64,000 nucleotides of DNA from Acidobacteriota bacterium. GTDB taxonomy: Bacteria; Acidobacteriota; B3-B38; Guanabaribacteriales; JAGGZT01. The position numbers and the translations under genes are program-made. Under the pieces are notes generated by a model that did not search any database, was not told the origin of the DNA, and was given only the letters and a program-made list of their open reading frames with translations. The stretch is from positions 1-64,000 of the forward strand of contig JAGGZT010000064.1 in NCBI GenBank assembly GCA_021161905.1. Direction: 5' to 3'. Shown piece by piece: positions 7,439 to 16,316 of the stretch. Numbering within the stretch: the first letter of the stretch is position 1; every line of letters begins with the position of its first letter.

Positions 7439-10400
7439 ATGGGAGTAAAGATTGGGATTGATGTTGGCTCAATAAGCGTTAAGTTGGCGGTCGTCGGCGA
7501 TAAGGAGGACCGCAGCTGGTTCTCTGATCTCGCAGCCCGTCCCCTTTTCTATCTCCCGAACGGTTCCCCCGAGGTGGGCAAGGAGGAGAGACCCTTCCTC
7601 GTCACCTCCTATCAACGGATAAAGGGAAGTCCGGTAGCGATAGTTGAAGACCTGCTGAAGGAGCTCTTTCAGGTCATCCCGCGGGAGAAGATAGAAGGGG
7701 TAAGGCTCACCGGCTCTGGGGGTAAGTTGATAAGCGAGCTTCTTGGTGTCGCTTATGAGAACGAGTTCAAAGCGATAGCCAAAGGGATGGAGTTCCTCTA
7801 TCCCGATGTGCGTACCGTCTTTGAGATGGGGGGCGAGGTCTCGAAGTACCTCCGTCTGGAGCCAGATGAATCATCGGGTAGCTTGGGGATCGTTGATTAC
7901 GAGAAGAGCGGAGACTGTGCTGCTGGCACCGGCTCTTTTATGGATGTGCAGGCGATAAGGCTCAAGTACAAGGTCGAAGATATTGGAGAGATCGTCCTTT
8001 CCACCGAAAAGGCAGCGAAGATAGCGGGAAGATGTTCCGTCTTCGCCAAATCGGATATGATCCACGCCCAGCAGAAAGGATACACTCCACCCGAGATACT
8101 TAAAGGGCTCTGCGAGGCGGTGGCGCGGAACTTCAAGGGGAGCATAACCAAGGGGAAGAAGGTAGTGCCTAAGGTGGCGATGATCGGCGGTATGGCGGCG
8201 AATAAAGGGGTGGTGGCAGCGATTGAGGATGTCTTCGATATCCCTCGGGGAGAGCTTTTCATCCCGCCTTATTACGCCTGGATAGAAGCGATAGGTGCTG
8301 CCTATATGGAGGCGATAGCCACATCCCGGGCTAATGTGCTTGAGGATTTCGGCAGGCTGAGGGAATACATCGAGCAGGTGGAATTCAACTTCCCCACCCA
8401 AGAACCGCTCGACAGGAAGAACCTTATCCTCTTAAGGGAGCGGGTTAAGCCTTACTCCTTTGAGGGGAAGAAGGGGAAAGTTCCCGCTTATCTGGGGATA
8501 GATATCGGTTCAGTCTCCACCAATTTGGCGGTGATCGATGAGGAGGGTGAGGTTATAAAGACGATATATACCAGGACGAAGGCGCGCCCCATCGAGGTGG
8601 TGGCTGAGGGGCTGAAGGAGATCGAACGGGATATAGGAGATAAGATAGAGATAAAGGGTGTCGGCACCACTGGTTCTGGCAGGGAGCTTATCGGAAAGCT
8701 CATTGGTGCCGACACCATAAGAGACGAGATAACCGCACATAAGACCGGTTCCTTCTTCATCGGGAGGAAGCTACTCGACCTTGAGCCGGATACCATCTTT
8801 GACATCGGGGGGCAGGATTCAAAGTACATCTCCCTTGATAAGGGGATCGTAGTCGATTTCACGATGAACGAAGCCTGTGCCGCTGGTACCGGTTCCTTCC
8901 TTGAGGAGCGGGCAGAGGAGCTTGGCATAAACATCGTTGGAGAGTTTGCTGAGCTCGCTTTCCGCTCCAAAGCCCCCATCCGTTTGGGTGAGCGGTGCAC
9001 CGTGTTTATGGAGCGGGATGTGAACGCCTATCTCCAGAAGGGGGCGAAGGTAGTCGATCTCGTCGCCGGGCTCGCCTATTCGGTGGTCTATAACTACATC
9101 AACCGGGTAGTCCGGGGAAGGAAGATCGGAAAGGTCATCTTCTTCCAGGGAGGAACCGCTTACAACGATGCGGTTGCCGCCGCTTTCTCCAAGGTGCTGG
9201 GACAGAAGATCATCGTCCCTCCTCACAACGGGGTTATGGGGGCAATTGGAGCAGCACTCCTCGCTAAGGAGAAGGTGGAAGCTACTGGAGAGAAGACCAA
9301 ATTCCGCGGTTATGACCTTTCCAAGGTGAAATATGAGCTCAAGGAGTTTACCTGCCATGGTTGCACCAACTATTGCGATATCCAGATGTTTGTGGTGGAG
9401 GGAGAGAAGACTTTTTGGGGCGATAAATGCTCCGAGCGGTATCGGAAGGAGGTGAAGCTGGAGCGGGAGCCGGTCATCCCCAACTTGATCAAGATGCGAG
9501 AGGAATGGCTCCTTGAGGATTACGATCCGAATCGCGGGGGAGAAACGGTAGTCGGCATTCCCCGGGCGATGTACACCTACGATTGGTTCCCCTTCTGGAA
9601 CGCCTTTTTCTCCGAGCTCGGTTTCCGGGTCCTTCTTTCCGATCCTACCAATAAGAAGATAGTGAACGAAGGGGTGGAGGCGGTGGTCGCCGAGCCCTGC
9701 TTCCCGATAAAGGTGGCTCATGGACATGTGAAAGTGCTTCTTGATGCAGGGGTTGATTTCGTCTTCGTCCCCAACTTAATCAATGTAGAGACCAAGTTCA
9801 CCCACACCCAATCCTATGTCTGTAATTGGGGGATGACCCTGCCCTTTGTCCTTTCCGCTTCCCCGAGGATTGAGCCCTATAAGGACAGGATCTTCCATCC
9901 CACCCTCCGCTTCCGGTTGGGTAGGGAGCATATCGAGGAGGTGCTCGCGAGGGAGATGAAGCGGTTCGGTATCAGACGGAAGAAGGTTAAGCAGGCGCTC
10001 GATGCCGCCTATCGCGCCCGTGAGCGGTTTAACGAGAAGCTCATCGAAGCAGGGCGGGAAGCGCTCCGCATTCTTGAGGAGAAGGGAGAGCAGGGAATCA
10101 TTCTCGTGGGGCGTCCCTACAACATCTACGACAAGGAGCAGAATTTAGACATTCCGGGCAAGCTTCGCGACTATAACGGGGTCAATGTTATCCCTTATGA
10201 TTTCCTCGATTTAGAGGATATAGACATTCGGGATGTGAACCCCAATATGTTCTGGAACTACGGGCGGAGGATCTTAGCCACCGCTAAGTTTATCAAGGAC
10301 AAACCACATCTTCATATAATCTATATCACCAACTTCAAATGCGGTCCCGATTCCTATGTGAAGCAGTTTGTGGATAAGGCATCGGGACGACCTTTCCTTG

Positions 10401-10513
10401 CCCTTCAGTTTGATGGGCATTCGAACGATGCCGGGTTCATCACCCGGTGTGAGGCATATTTAGACAGCAAGGGAGTGCTCAGATGGTGGAAGAAAGAAGA
10501 GAGAGCTTCTTAG
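7439..10513 (+). CDS. 2-hydroxyacyl-CoA dehydratase activase (BadF/BadG/HgdC duplicated) with DUF2229-like C-terminal region
   Basis: 1024 residues. Two ASKHA-type ATPase modules of the activase family lie in tandem: the first starts IGIDVGSISVKLAVV and has CAAGTGSFMD and GRCSVFAKSD; the second starts LGIDIGSVSTNLAVI and has CAAGTGSFLEE and GERCTVFMERD. The cysteines are the likely iron-sulfur ligands. The C-terminal third (VVGIPRAMYTYDWFPFWNAF, EPCFPIK) is DUF2229-like. Such proteins use ATP to drive a low-potential electron into a partner iron-sulfur enzyme and are oxygen sensitive. The start ATG has GGAGCGAGG upstream. No dehydratase subunit genes are next to it, so the partner is unknown. 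In many genomes this protein is fused to the product of the next gene. Confidence 0.9.
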   Translation: MGVKIGIDVGSISVKLAVVGDKEDRSWFSDLAARPLFYLPNGSPEVGKEERPFLVTSYQRIKGSPVAIVEDLLKELFQVIPREKIEGVRLTGSGGKLISELLGVAYENEFKAIAKGMEFLYPDVRTVFEMGGEVSKYLRLEPDESSGSLGIVDYEKSGDCAAGTGSFMDVQAIRLKYKVEDIGEIVLSTEKAAKIAGRCSVFAKSDMIHAQQKGYTPPEILKGLCEAVARNFKGSITKGKKVVPKVAMIGGMAANKGVVAAIEDVFDIPRGELFIPPYYAWIEAIGAAYMEAIATSRANVLEDFGRLREYIEQVEFNFPTQEPLDRKNLILLRERVKPYSFEGKKGKVPAYLGIDIGSVSTNLAVIDEEGEVIKTIYTRTKARPIEVVAEGLKEIERDIGDKIEIKGVGTTGSGRELIGKLIGADTIRDEITAHKTGSFFIGRKLLDLEPDTIFDIGGQDSKYISLDKGIVVDFTMNEACAAGTGSFLEERAEELGINIVGEFAELAFRSKAPIRLGERCTVFMERDVNAYLQKGAKVVDLVAGLAYSVVYNYINRVVRGRKIGKVIFFQGGTAYNDAVAAAFSKVLGQKIIVPPHNGVMGAIGAALLAKEKVEATGEKTKFRGYDLSKVKYELKEFTCHGCTNYCDIQMFVVEGEKTFWGDKCSERYRKEVKLEREPVIPNLIKMREEWLLEDYDPNRGGETVVGIPRAMYTYDWFPFWNAFFSELGFRVLLSDPTNKKIVNEGVEAVVAEPCFPIKVAHGHVKVLLDAGVDFVFVPNLINVETKFTHTQSYVCNWGMTLPFVLSASPRIEPYKDRIFHPTLRFRLGREHIEEVLAREMKRFGIRRKKVKQALDAAYRARERFNEKLIEAGREALRILEEKGEQGIILVGRPYNIYDKEQNLDIPGKLRDYNGVNVIPYDFLDLEDIDIRDVNPNMFWNYGRRILATAKFIKDKPHLHIIYITNFKCGPDSYVKQFVDKASGRPFLALQFDGHSNDAGFITRCEAYLDSKGVLRWWKKEERAS

Positions 10514-11787
10514 TGGGAAAGAAGGTCTATATCCCCAGGATGACCTGGGGGGGGGCGATGGCGTTTGCTGCCGCCGCCCGGGCGATAGGGGTGGATGCGG
10601 AGATATCTCCGGAGTCGGATAAGAGGGCGATGGAGCTTGGGGCAAAGTTCACCTCAGGCGATGAGTGCTATCCAGCAAAGGTGACTATGGGGGAGTTGAT
10701 GAAGGTGACCGAGCTTCCTGGCTTTGTTCCGGAGAAAACCGTTTTCTTTATGCCCACCTCTACTGGTCCCTGCCGTTTTGGACAGTATGCCCCGTATCTT
10801 CGGAGGATTCTCAGGGAGCTTGGATACGAAAAGGTGATCGTCTTTGACCCGAGCTCAGAGAACGGCTACGATGAGGTGGGAGCTCAGGCAGGGGAATTGA
10901 TGCGCACCGGTTGGTGGGCGCTCGTTGCCTCAGATTTTCTCAGGAAGATGCTCTTAAAAACTCGTCCTTATGAGATCCACAAAGGGGATACCGATGCGGT
11001 CTATCAAGAGGCGATCCACGATCTCTGCCGGGTGTTGGAGCAACCCGGGGTGAAGCTCAAGGTGAAGTTCAACAATATATTGGAATCCCTTACCCGCTCT
11101 CGTGATAAATTCCGGATGATTCCGGCGAAATACGACCCTACCCGGCCTCTTATCGGGGTGGTGGGAGAGATATTCTGCCGTCTAAACCGGTTTAGCAACG
11201 AGGAGCTGGTACGCAAGATCGAGGAGCATGGAGGGGAGGCGTGGCTCTCCGATGTGTCGGAATGGATCTGGTATACCAATTGGGAGCAGCAGAAGAACCT
11301 GCGGATGATGGGGAAGCGGTTCTCGAAGGATATGCTTTTTGCCAAGATAAAAGCGTTCGTTCAGAAGCACGACGAGCACAGGCTGAGGAAGCCGTTTGAA
11401 GAGGAGTTCGTAGGCTACGAGGAGCCGGAGGCGGATGAGCTAATGCGCTATTCCGAGCCCTATCTTCCACCGCAGGGATGCCTTGGGGAGATGGTTCTCT
11501 CTATAGGAAAGACGATCTACCTCTATCATAAAGGGGCGGATGGGATCATAGACATCAGTCCCTTCACCTGTATGAACGGCATCACTTGTGAAGCGATTTA
11601 TCCCTCGGTGAGCCGGGATTATGATGGGCTCCCCATCCGCAACTTTTACTTCGATGGAACCCAGTACGACATCGACCGCGATTTAGGGATCTTTATGGAG
11701 CTCGCCCGAACCTATCAGAAACGGAAGAAGAAGAGGAGGACCTATCCTTTCTACTTCAAACTGGATACGGGTGCTACCGTTCACTGA
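10483..11787 (+). CDS. Activase-associated protein (C-terminal portion of large activase proteins, HgdB-like)
   Basis: 434 residues starting MVEERRESFLVGKKVYIPRM and continuing SGDECYPAKVTMGEL, FMPTSTGPCRFGQY, GEIFCRLNRFSNEE, WLSDVSEWIWYTN and DISPFTCMNGITCEA. This matches the C-terminal region normally fused to tandem activase proteins, with conserved cysteines suited to an iron-sulfur site. It overlaps the previous gene by 31 bases, with a GGGAG ribosome site before the ATG, so it may be a true separate gene. The downstream frame is, however, the one expected after loss of one base, so a broken fusion is also possible. Confidence 0.85.
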   Translation: MVEERRESFLVGKKVYIPRMTWGGAMAFAAAARAIGVDAEISPESDKRAMELGAKFTSGDECYPAKVTMGELMKVTELPGFVPEKTVFFMPTSTGPCRFGQYAPYLRRILRELGYEKVIVFDPSSENGYDEVGAQAGELMRTGWWALVASDFLRKMLLKTRPYEIHKGDTDAVYQEAIHDLCRVLEQPGVKLKVKFNNILESLTRSRDKFRMIPAKYDPTRPLIGVVGEIFCRLNRFSNEELVRKIEEHGGEAWLSDVSEWIWYTNWEQQKNLRMMGKRFSKDMLFAKIKAFVQKHDEHRLRKPFEEEFVGYEEPEADELMRYSEPYLPPQGCLGEMVLSIGKTIYLYHKGADGIIDISPFTCMNGITCEAIYPSVSRDYDGLPIRNFYFDGTQYDIDRDLGIFMELARTYQKRKKKRRTYPFYFKLDTGATVH

Positions 11788-12326
11788 GGGTTATTCTCTA
11801 TTGAGACCAGTTTGATCACTGGCCGGAGGAGATAGCGAGGGTTATCTCCTCCGGTTTTTGTTATCTTAACCGATTTTTCTGCATCGAAATCGAGAAGAAT
11901 GCTAATCGTCCCTCCTTCTTTTACCTCGAAGGGGGTAGGGATCATCACTTTATCGCTTGGCACTTCCAGAGGGTAACTTTCACCTCCGTCCACTACTGTT
12001 CCGGAGGAGATTTCAAGCTTGATGTGAGTATAGTGCCCTGCCGGCACCTCTCCCGAGGAGAGAAGCACCTCCCTCCCTGAGAGGGAAAGCAGGTCGATGG
12101 GTCCTTCCGGCGGGGGAAGGATGACCGTTCCCGCCTCAGCACCTGTTTTGGCTGAGCGGTGCAGTTCGATCGTGGATATGTTCACCTTTACACTGGTTAC
12201 CCCGTTTAGGGGGGAATCGGTGAGGAAAAGAAAGACGCTCCCCTCCCCCATAGGACCAGTAACTGACCCCTCACAGGCAAAAGGGATTAACCCCATTGCC
12301 AAAATGATGAGGAGAAATCTCTTCAC
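11781..12326 (-). CDS. DUF4382 lipoprotein
   Basis: About 181 residues with a signal peptide ending in a lipobox (GLIPFAC), so it is probably a lipid-anchored envelope protein. The mature part matches DUF4382: LFLTDSPLNGVTSVKVNIS, a middle LLSLSGREVLLSSGEVPAGHYTHIKL region and a C-terminal DFDAEKSV strand. The family's function is unknown. The start is put at GTG 12326 because AGGAGG lies six bases upstream; the GTG at 12332 sits on top of that site. It ends in a 7-base convergent overlap with the activase-associated gene. Confidence 0.8.
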   Translation of the reverse strand: MKRFLLIILAMGLIPFACEGSVTGPMGEGSVFLFLTDSPLNGVTSVKVNISTIELHRSAKTGAEAGTVILPPPEGPIDLLSLSGREVLLSSGEVPAGHYTHIKLEISSGTVVDGGESYPLEVPSDKVMIPTPFEVKEGGTISILLDFDAEKSVKITKTGGDNPRYLLRPVIKLVSIENNPQ

Positions 12327-12381
12327 CTCCACCCTCCTTAATGCTCTCGGAGGAGGGGAGCACTTGATGGAGAAGATCGCC

Positions 12382-12630
12382 TCATTTCTTGGCGAATATG
12401 TTGTAGAACAGAGCGATCAAGAACCCTCCGATGAACCCATCGATGAACCCGTAGATGAGCCCAATCACCGCTCCCAGGTAGCTAACGGTGTAACCGATGT
12501 AGAACCGGTTGAGTAACCTGAGATGTTCCCCTCCCTTCCCTGAAGCAGCGATCCAGATAGTAGCAACAAATACCGCTAAACCCCCGACGATACCCAAAGA
12601 GATGCCCAAGCCTACCTTACTTAGCTTCAT
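12382..12630 (-). CDS. Small two-helix membrane protein, holin-like
   Basis: 82 residues with two hydrophobic segments: about 8-28 (LGISLGIVGGLAVFVATIWI) and about 48-78 (SYLGAVIGLIYGFIDGFIGG). The central RFYIGYTVSYLGAVIG and GFIDGFIGGF motifs match a small family often labelled bacteriophage holin in non-phage chromosomes. The label is from similarity of pattern; no other phage gene is near, and the true role is probably housekeeping or unknown. GGAGGGAG lies before the ATG. Confidence 0.7.
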   Translation of the reverse strand: MKLSKVGLGISLGIVGGLAVFVATIWIAASGKGGEHLRLLNRFYIGYTVSYLGAVIGLIYGFIDGFIGGFLIALFYNIFAKK

Positions 12631-12693
12631 CGCTCCCTCCTATAATTTTAAGGTTGGTTAAATATTAAGTCCTCTCCCCTCGGGTTTGGGATT

Positions 12694-14622
12694 TTAACCC
12701 CCAATGATCTTTTCTAAAAGGTCGCTATTTATACTTATCTTTGTCTCCTCTCTTAATCTGTTTACCAAGGAGGTAAGAAGAGCAAGCTGTCGTCTGTTGG
12801 TGAGCTCCCGGGCAAGTTGCTCCCTTACCGCTAAGAACTCTTCAGAGGAAGGTTTTTCCTTCTCCTCTATCTTGATCACTACATATCCCTTATCGACAGG
12901 AATAGGTCCCCCTATCTCCCCTACATTGAGGGAGAAGGTATTCTTGATAAGGATCGGGGCGTCTCCCAATTCTCCAAATCCCTGATCCCTGGTGGCAGGA
13001 CCTACTTCCTTCACCTCTTTACCTAAGGGGGTTAAGTCCCCAAATCTCTTCGCTTGTTTCGCGAGCTTCCTCGCCTCGGTCTCGGCGAGTCTCCTCGCCA
13101 AGGAGAACCTGAAGTCCTTCTCAACCCTTTCTCTTACCTCACTGAGCCTCGGAATGTAGGAGGGCTTTATATCGAGCACCTTTACAATGGCATATCCATT
13201 TCTCAAAGGGATGGGTTCAGAGAGAGCCCCCTTTTTTAGGGAGAAGGCGACCTCTGCTGCGGGGAAGGCTATTCCCATCTGTTCGATGCTTCTATCCTTG
13301 CTGAAGAGATCGGTCGTCTCTACCTTTACCCCCGTTAGGTTAAGAGACTTAACCGCCTTGGCAAGATCTCCTTTTTTCTCCTTTGCTACGGTGCATATCT
13401 CCTTCGCCAAGTTAGCGAGACGAGCCCTCCTCTTCTCCGCCCTTATTGCCTCCCTAATAGCGCTTCTCACCGCTGGATCATCCACCGATTTATGGGAAGG
13501 GCGCTTTATCTCGTTTAACTTGAGGATATGATAACCCGCCTTGGTCTTGATGAGATCGCTCACCTCACCAAGCCTCATGGTGAAAAGTGCCTGGTCGAGC
13601 TCAGGAAGGAGCCTTCCTTTTTCGACGAGACCGAGGTCACCGCCTAAGTTCTTCGTCCCCTCATCCTCAGAATACCTCTTGGCAAGCTCAGCAAAATCGC
13701 CCCCGGCACGGAGCTTGGCAAGTACCTCCTCAGCTCGTTTTTTCACCTTTTCTTCCTCTGTTGGTGAAGCGCCCTTGGGAAGGCGGAAGAGGATCTGGCT
13801 GGCTCTTCTTCTCTCCGGGGTGCGGAAGTTTTCGATGTTCCTTTCATAATAACGCTCTATTTCATCGTCGTTTACTTTGGGTTGGTAGGATAGACTCGCA
13901 AGGGTAAGGGTAAGGAAGGAAAGCTTCCTCCTTTCCGGGATACGATACCGCTCTTTATTCTCCTCGAAATAAAGGGCAAGTTGTTTATCCGACACCTTGA
14001 CTTGGGAGAGGAATTCCTCAGGAGAAACCAGGATGTAGCTGAACTTCACCCTTTCGTTTCTCCTCATAAACTCCCGCCTAACCTCCTCCGGGGTAACCAC
14101 CACTCCATCAAGGAGGAGGTTCTGAAGCTTGTTCACTAAAATCTCCTTCTTGACCGCTTCCTCAAATTCGGCCACGGTGTAGCCGTAGTGCCGAAGTATC
14201 TCCGCATACTGTTTTTCCCCGATAAACCTCCCGTTTACCTTGAAGCCATAATCGTTCAATATCCGGTCGGTAAGTTCCTCTTGGGTGACGAATAGACCGA
14301 GTCTTTTCGCCTCGGCAACGAGTAGCTCTTGATTGACCAATCCGTTCAATATCTGGGAGGCGACGATCCTCTTGATCAACTTCCCCTGTTCCCCGGAAAG
14401 GGAGCCTCGAATGCGGGAGAGTTGATTCCGATAGAGCCGGATGAATGTTTGATTGTTGATCAGGGTATCCCCTACCTTGGCTACCACATTGGGATTCCCT
14501 GAAATGCCCGCTCGCCCCTTTCCCCAGACAAGGAAGATGGTAAGGATGAACGAGGCAACTACACCCCAGAGGATCAACTTCATCAAGAACGACCGACTGT
14601 GCTTCCTTACCGTTTTAAGCAT
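12694..14622 (-). CDS. PpiD/SurA-like periplasmic folding factor with parvulin domain
   Basis: 642 residues. An N-terminal membrane anchor (about residues 12-33) is followed by a SurA_N-like helical region and a parvulin-type prolyl isomerase domain at about 260-370 (ASQILFRLPKG, DFAELAKRYSEDEGTKNLGG, AGYHILKL), with a second weaker PPIase-like region near the C-terminus (GDAPILIKNTFSLNVGEIGG). The layout is that of PpiD: an inner-membrane-anchored chaperone facing the periplasm that helps exported and outer-membrane proteins fold. It reads as a single gene, divergent from the FecR/mre operon; AAGGAG lies 8 bases before the ATG. Confidence 0.9.
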   Translation of the reverse strand: MLKTVRKHSRSFLMKLILWGVVASFILTIFLVWGKGRAGISGNPNVVAKVGDTLINNQTFIRLYRNQLSRIRGSLSGEQGKLIKRIVASQILNGLVNQELLVAEAKRLGLFVTQEELTDRILNDYGFKVNGRFIGEKQYAEILRHYGYTVAEFEEAVKKEILVNKLQNLLLDGVVVTPEEVRREFMRRNERVKFSYILVSPEEFLSQVKVSDKQLALYFEENKERYRIPERRKLSFLTLTLASLSYQPKVNDDEIERYYERNIENFRTPERRRASQILFRLPKGASPTEEEKVKKRAEEVLAKLRAGGDFAELAKRYSEDEGTKNLGGDLGLVEKGRLLPELDQALFTMRLGEVSDLIKTKAGYHILKLNEIKRPSHKSVDDPAVRSAIREAIRAEKRRARLANLAKEICTVAKEKKGDLAKAVKSLNLTGVKVETTDLFSKDRSIEQMGIAFPAAEVAFSLKKGALSEPIPLRNGYAIVKVLDIKPSYIPRLSEVRERVEKDFRFSLARRLAETEARKLAKQAKRFGDLTPLGKEVKEVGPATRDQGFGELGDAPILIKNTFSLNVGEIGGPIPVDKGYVVIKIEEKEKPSSEEFLAVREQLARELTNRRQLALLTSLVNRLREETKISINSDLLEKIIGG

Positions 14623-14661
14623 TATCCTCGCTCCTTCAAAATTGAATTTCTCTTACAGTTA

Positions 14662-14691
14662 ATTTTAATTAAAATAAGGTGAGGAAAGCAA
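14662..14691 (-). promoter_or_regulatory. Candidate promoter of the ppiD-like gene
   Basis: Minus-strand TTGCTT (-35, 14686-14691), 18-base spacer, TAAAAT (-10, 14662-14667), about 40 bases before the ATG, in the divergent gap with the fecR-mre operon. Confidence 0.35.
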
Positions 14692-14731
14692 GTAATTTGT
14701 TTTGATGATATGCTTTCTCCAGAAAATGATA

Positions 14732-14760
14732 TTGAAATCGTTTCCCCTTTTTGTTACATT
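14732..14760 (+). promoter_or_regulatory. Candidate sigma70-type promoter of the fecR-mre operon
   Basis: TTGAAA (14732-14737), 17-base spacer, TACATT (14755-14760). The predicted start near 14767 leaves a short leader of about 14 bases before the ATG at 14781, which contains AAGGA. Confidence 0.45.
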
Positions 14761-14780
14761 ACAAACCAAGGATAGCCGAG

Positions 14781-16250
14781 ATGGAGGAGAAGAAGAGAAA
14801 GGTTTATAAAACAGGGGGTGTCTCTATTGACTGGTTCACCGTCTCTTACCGTACCATTATCATCTGGGTGGTGGTGCTCTCGGTGATTCTGGGGGGAGTG
14901 GGGTATGTCTTTTATCGTTCCCATATGAGAAACTCTCCCAAGATGCGTGCCCGCAGGGAGATAAGAGCGGCAGCAGAGGCGCTCGGTCAATTGAAGAGGA
15001 TCAAGGAAGCGGAGAGCTATTTGGGTAAGCCCCAAGAGCTTCTACTCCGAGCCCAGACTGCTTATAAGATTGAGGACTACAAGAATGCTTTTGAGTACGC
15101 CAAAAATAGTCGGGAAGAAGCAACAAGCCTCCTCGCCAGATATGGAAGAGAAGGTGGGGGAGGCTTCGCCTATCTCACCTCATTTGAGGGTAGGGTTCAG
15201 GTTAAAAGGAAAGGGGAGGTGGCTTGGGAGGAGATTCGAGCTAAGAGGGCGCTTCCCTTGGCTCCCGGGGATATGGTGAAGACAGCAGCCGGTTCCCTGG
15301 CTCAGGTGCTCTTTTTCGACGGTACAAGTTATACCATTCAACCGGATTCCTTAGTTGTTATCCAGAAGAGCTACGAGGACCCGGTATCCAAGAGCCGGGA
15401 GGTATCAGTTAAGTTGAGCTCGGGTACGGTGGATCTTGCTACTGTTAAAGGAAGTGGCGCTGGTTATTCGAGCATTGTTTCCGATGCAGCGAAGACGGTG
15501 GTTACCGGAGAGGCGAAGGCGCGGATGCGGTTCAATCCGGCAAGGAAGGAGGCAGAGGTGGCTGTGTTGAAGGGGGAGGCTGAGGTAGAACACAAGGGGA
15601 AGAGACTACTTCTTTCTTCGCTCGAGCGGGTTAAGGTGCTGGTAACCAAGGGGTTTAGCGGGAAGAAGAAGATGCTTCCTCCTCCGATCCTCCTTTCTCC
15701 AGTTCATGAGCGCCAATTTTTAGGGAAGGGGGGTGAGATAGGGAAGATAAAGGTCAACTTTAGCTGGCAGGAGGTTCTTGGGGCTAAAGGGTATATCCTC
15801 GAGGTATCGCGGACCCCCCTGTTCTCCAAGCCGGTGATAAGGAAGCAGGTGCAGAACAATTGGATAGCCCTCTCAGGTTTTTCCCCGGGACTTTACTATT
15901 GGCGGGTGGCAGTGATAGGGGCGAATGGAGAGAGGAGCCCGTTCAGTGATGAGTTGAAGTTCAGGATGAGGAAGGCAGAGGGGAGCTTCTCCAACGAGGA
16001 TAAGACCCCACCCGTCCTTTCAATTGATGAGCTTATTCCTTTCGGGAATATCTTCCTCGTTACCGGCAAGACGGAGCCAGGGGTACTGCTTACGGTGAAC
16101 AGTCAGCGAATAGATGTGGATGAGGATGGCGGTTTTAAGGATTTTGTCACCCTGTACAAGGTGGGGAAGAACAAGCTCGTCTTCGTGGCTCAGGACCCAA
16201 GCGGGAACAAGACGGTGGTGACCAAAGAGGTATATGTAGAGGTATATTGA
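14781..16250 (+). CDS. FecR-domain membrane-anchored protein heading the mre operon
   Basis: 489 residues from the ATG at 14781, preferred over an upstream TTG because AAGGA lies before it. An N-terminal membrane segment (TIIIWVVVLSVILGGVGYVF) anchors a largely extracytoplasmic protein. A helical stretch (about 45-110) precedes a FecR-like domain (GRVQVKRKGEVAWEE, LAPGDMVKTAAGSLAQVLF, FDGTSYTIQPDSLVVI). The C-terminal half has fibronectin-like strands (SWQEVLGAKGYILEVSR, GLYYWRVAVIG) and ends in a bacterial Ig-like segment (VTKEVYVEVY). FecR domains bind or sense at the envelope; no TonB receptor or sigma factor is near. mreB begins 66 bases after its stop, so a role in envelope growth is possible but inferred. 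Confidence 0.8.
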   Translation: MEEKKRKVYKTGGVSIDWFTVSYRTIIIWVVVLSVILGGVGYVFYRSHMRNSPKMRARREIRAAAEALGQLKRIKEAESYLGKPQELLLRAQTAYKIEDYKNAFEYAKNSREEATSLLARYGREGGGGFAYLTSFEGRVQVKRKGEVAWEEIRAKRALPLAPGDMVKTAAGSLAQVLFFDGTSYTIQPDSLVVIQKSYEDPVSKSREVSVKLSSGTVDLATVKGSGAGYSSIVSDAAKTVVTGEAKARMRFNPARKEAEVAVLKGEAEVEHKGKRLLLSSLERVKVLVTKGFSGKKKMLPPPILLSPVHERQFLGKGGEIGKIKVNFSWQEVLGAKGYILEVSRTPLFSKPVIRKQVQNNWIALSGFSPGLYYWRVAVIGANGERSPFSDELKFRMRKAEGSFSNEDKTPPVLSIDELIPFGNIFLVTGKTEPGVLLTVNSQRIDVDEDGGFKDFVTLYKVGKNKLVFVAQDPSGNKTVVTKEVYVEVY

Positions 16251-16316
16251 GGCTTAAGCTCCCTATTGGTAAATAGAGTAAAGGGGGCTTTTATATCCTT
16301 AGAAGGGAGGAAGTCC

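Noticed and set aside
12400-12480. Short repeat of cgatgaaccc-like units as a tandem repeat element
   Set aside because: It lies in the coding part for GFIDGF and simply reflects a repeated peptide motif.
12382-12630. Holin-like protein as a sign of a prophage
   Set aside because: No other phage gene (lysin, terminase, integrase, capsid) is near; flanking genes are chromosomal.
16266-16316. Longer MreB start at TTG 16266
   Set aside because: No ribosome site, residues foreign to the family; the TTG at 16317 has GGGAGG and gives the normal N-terminus.
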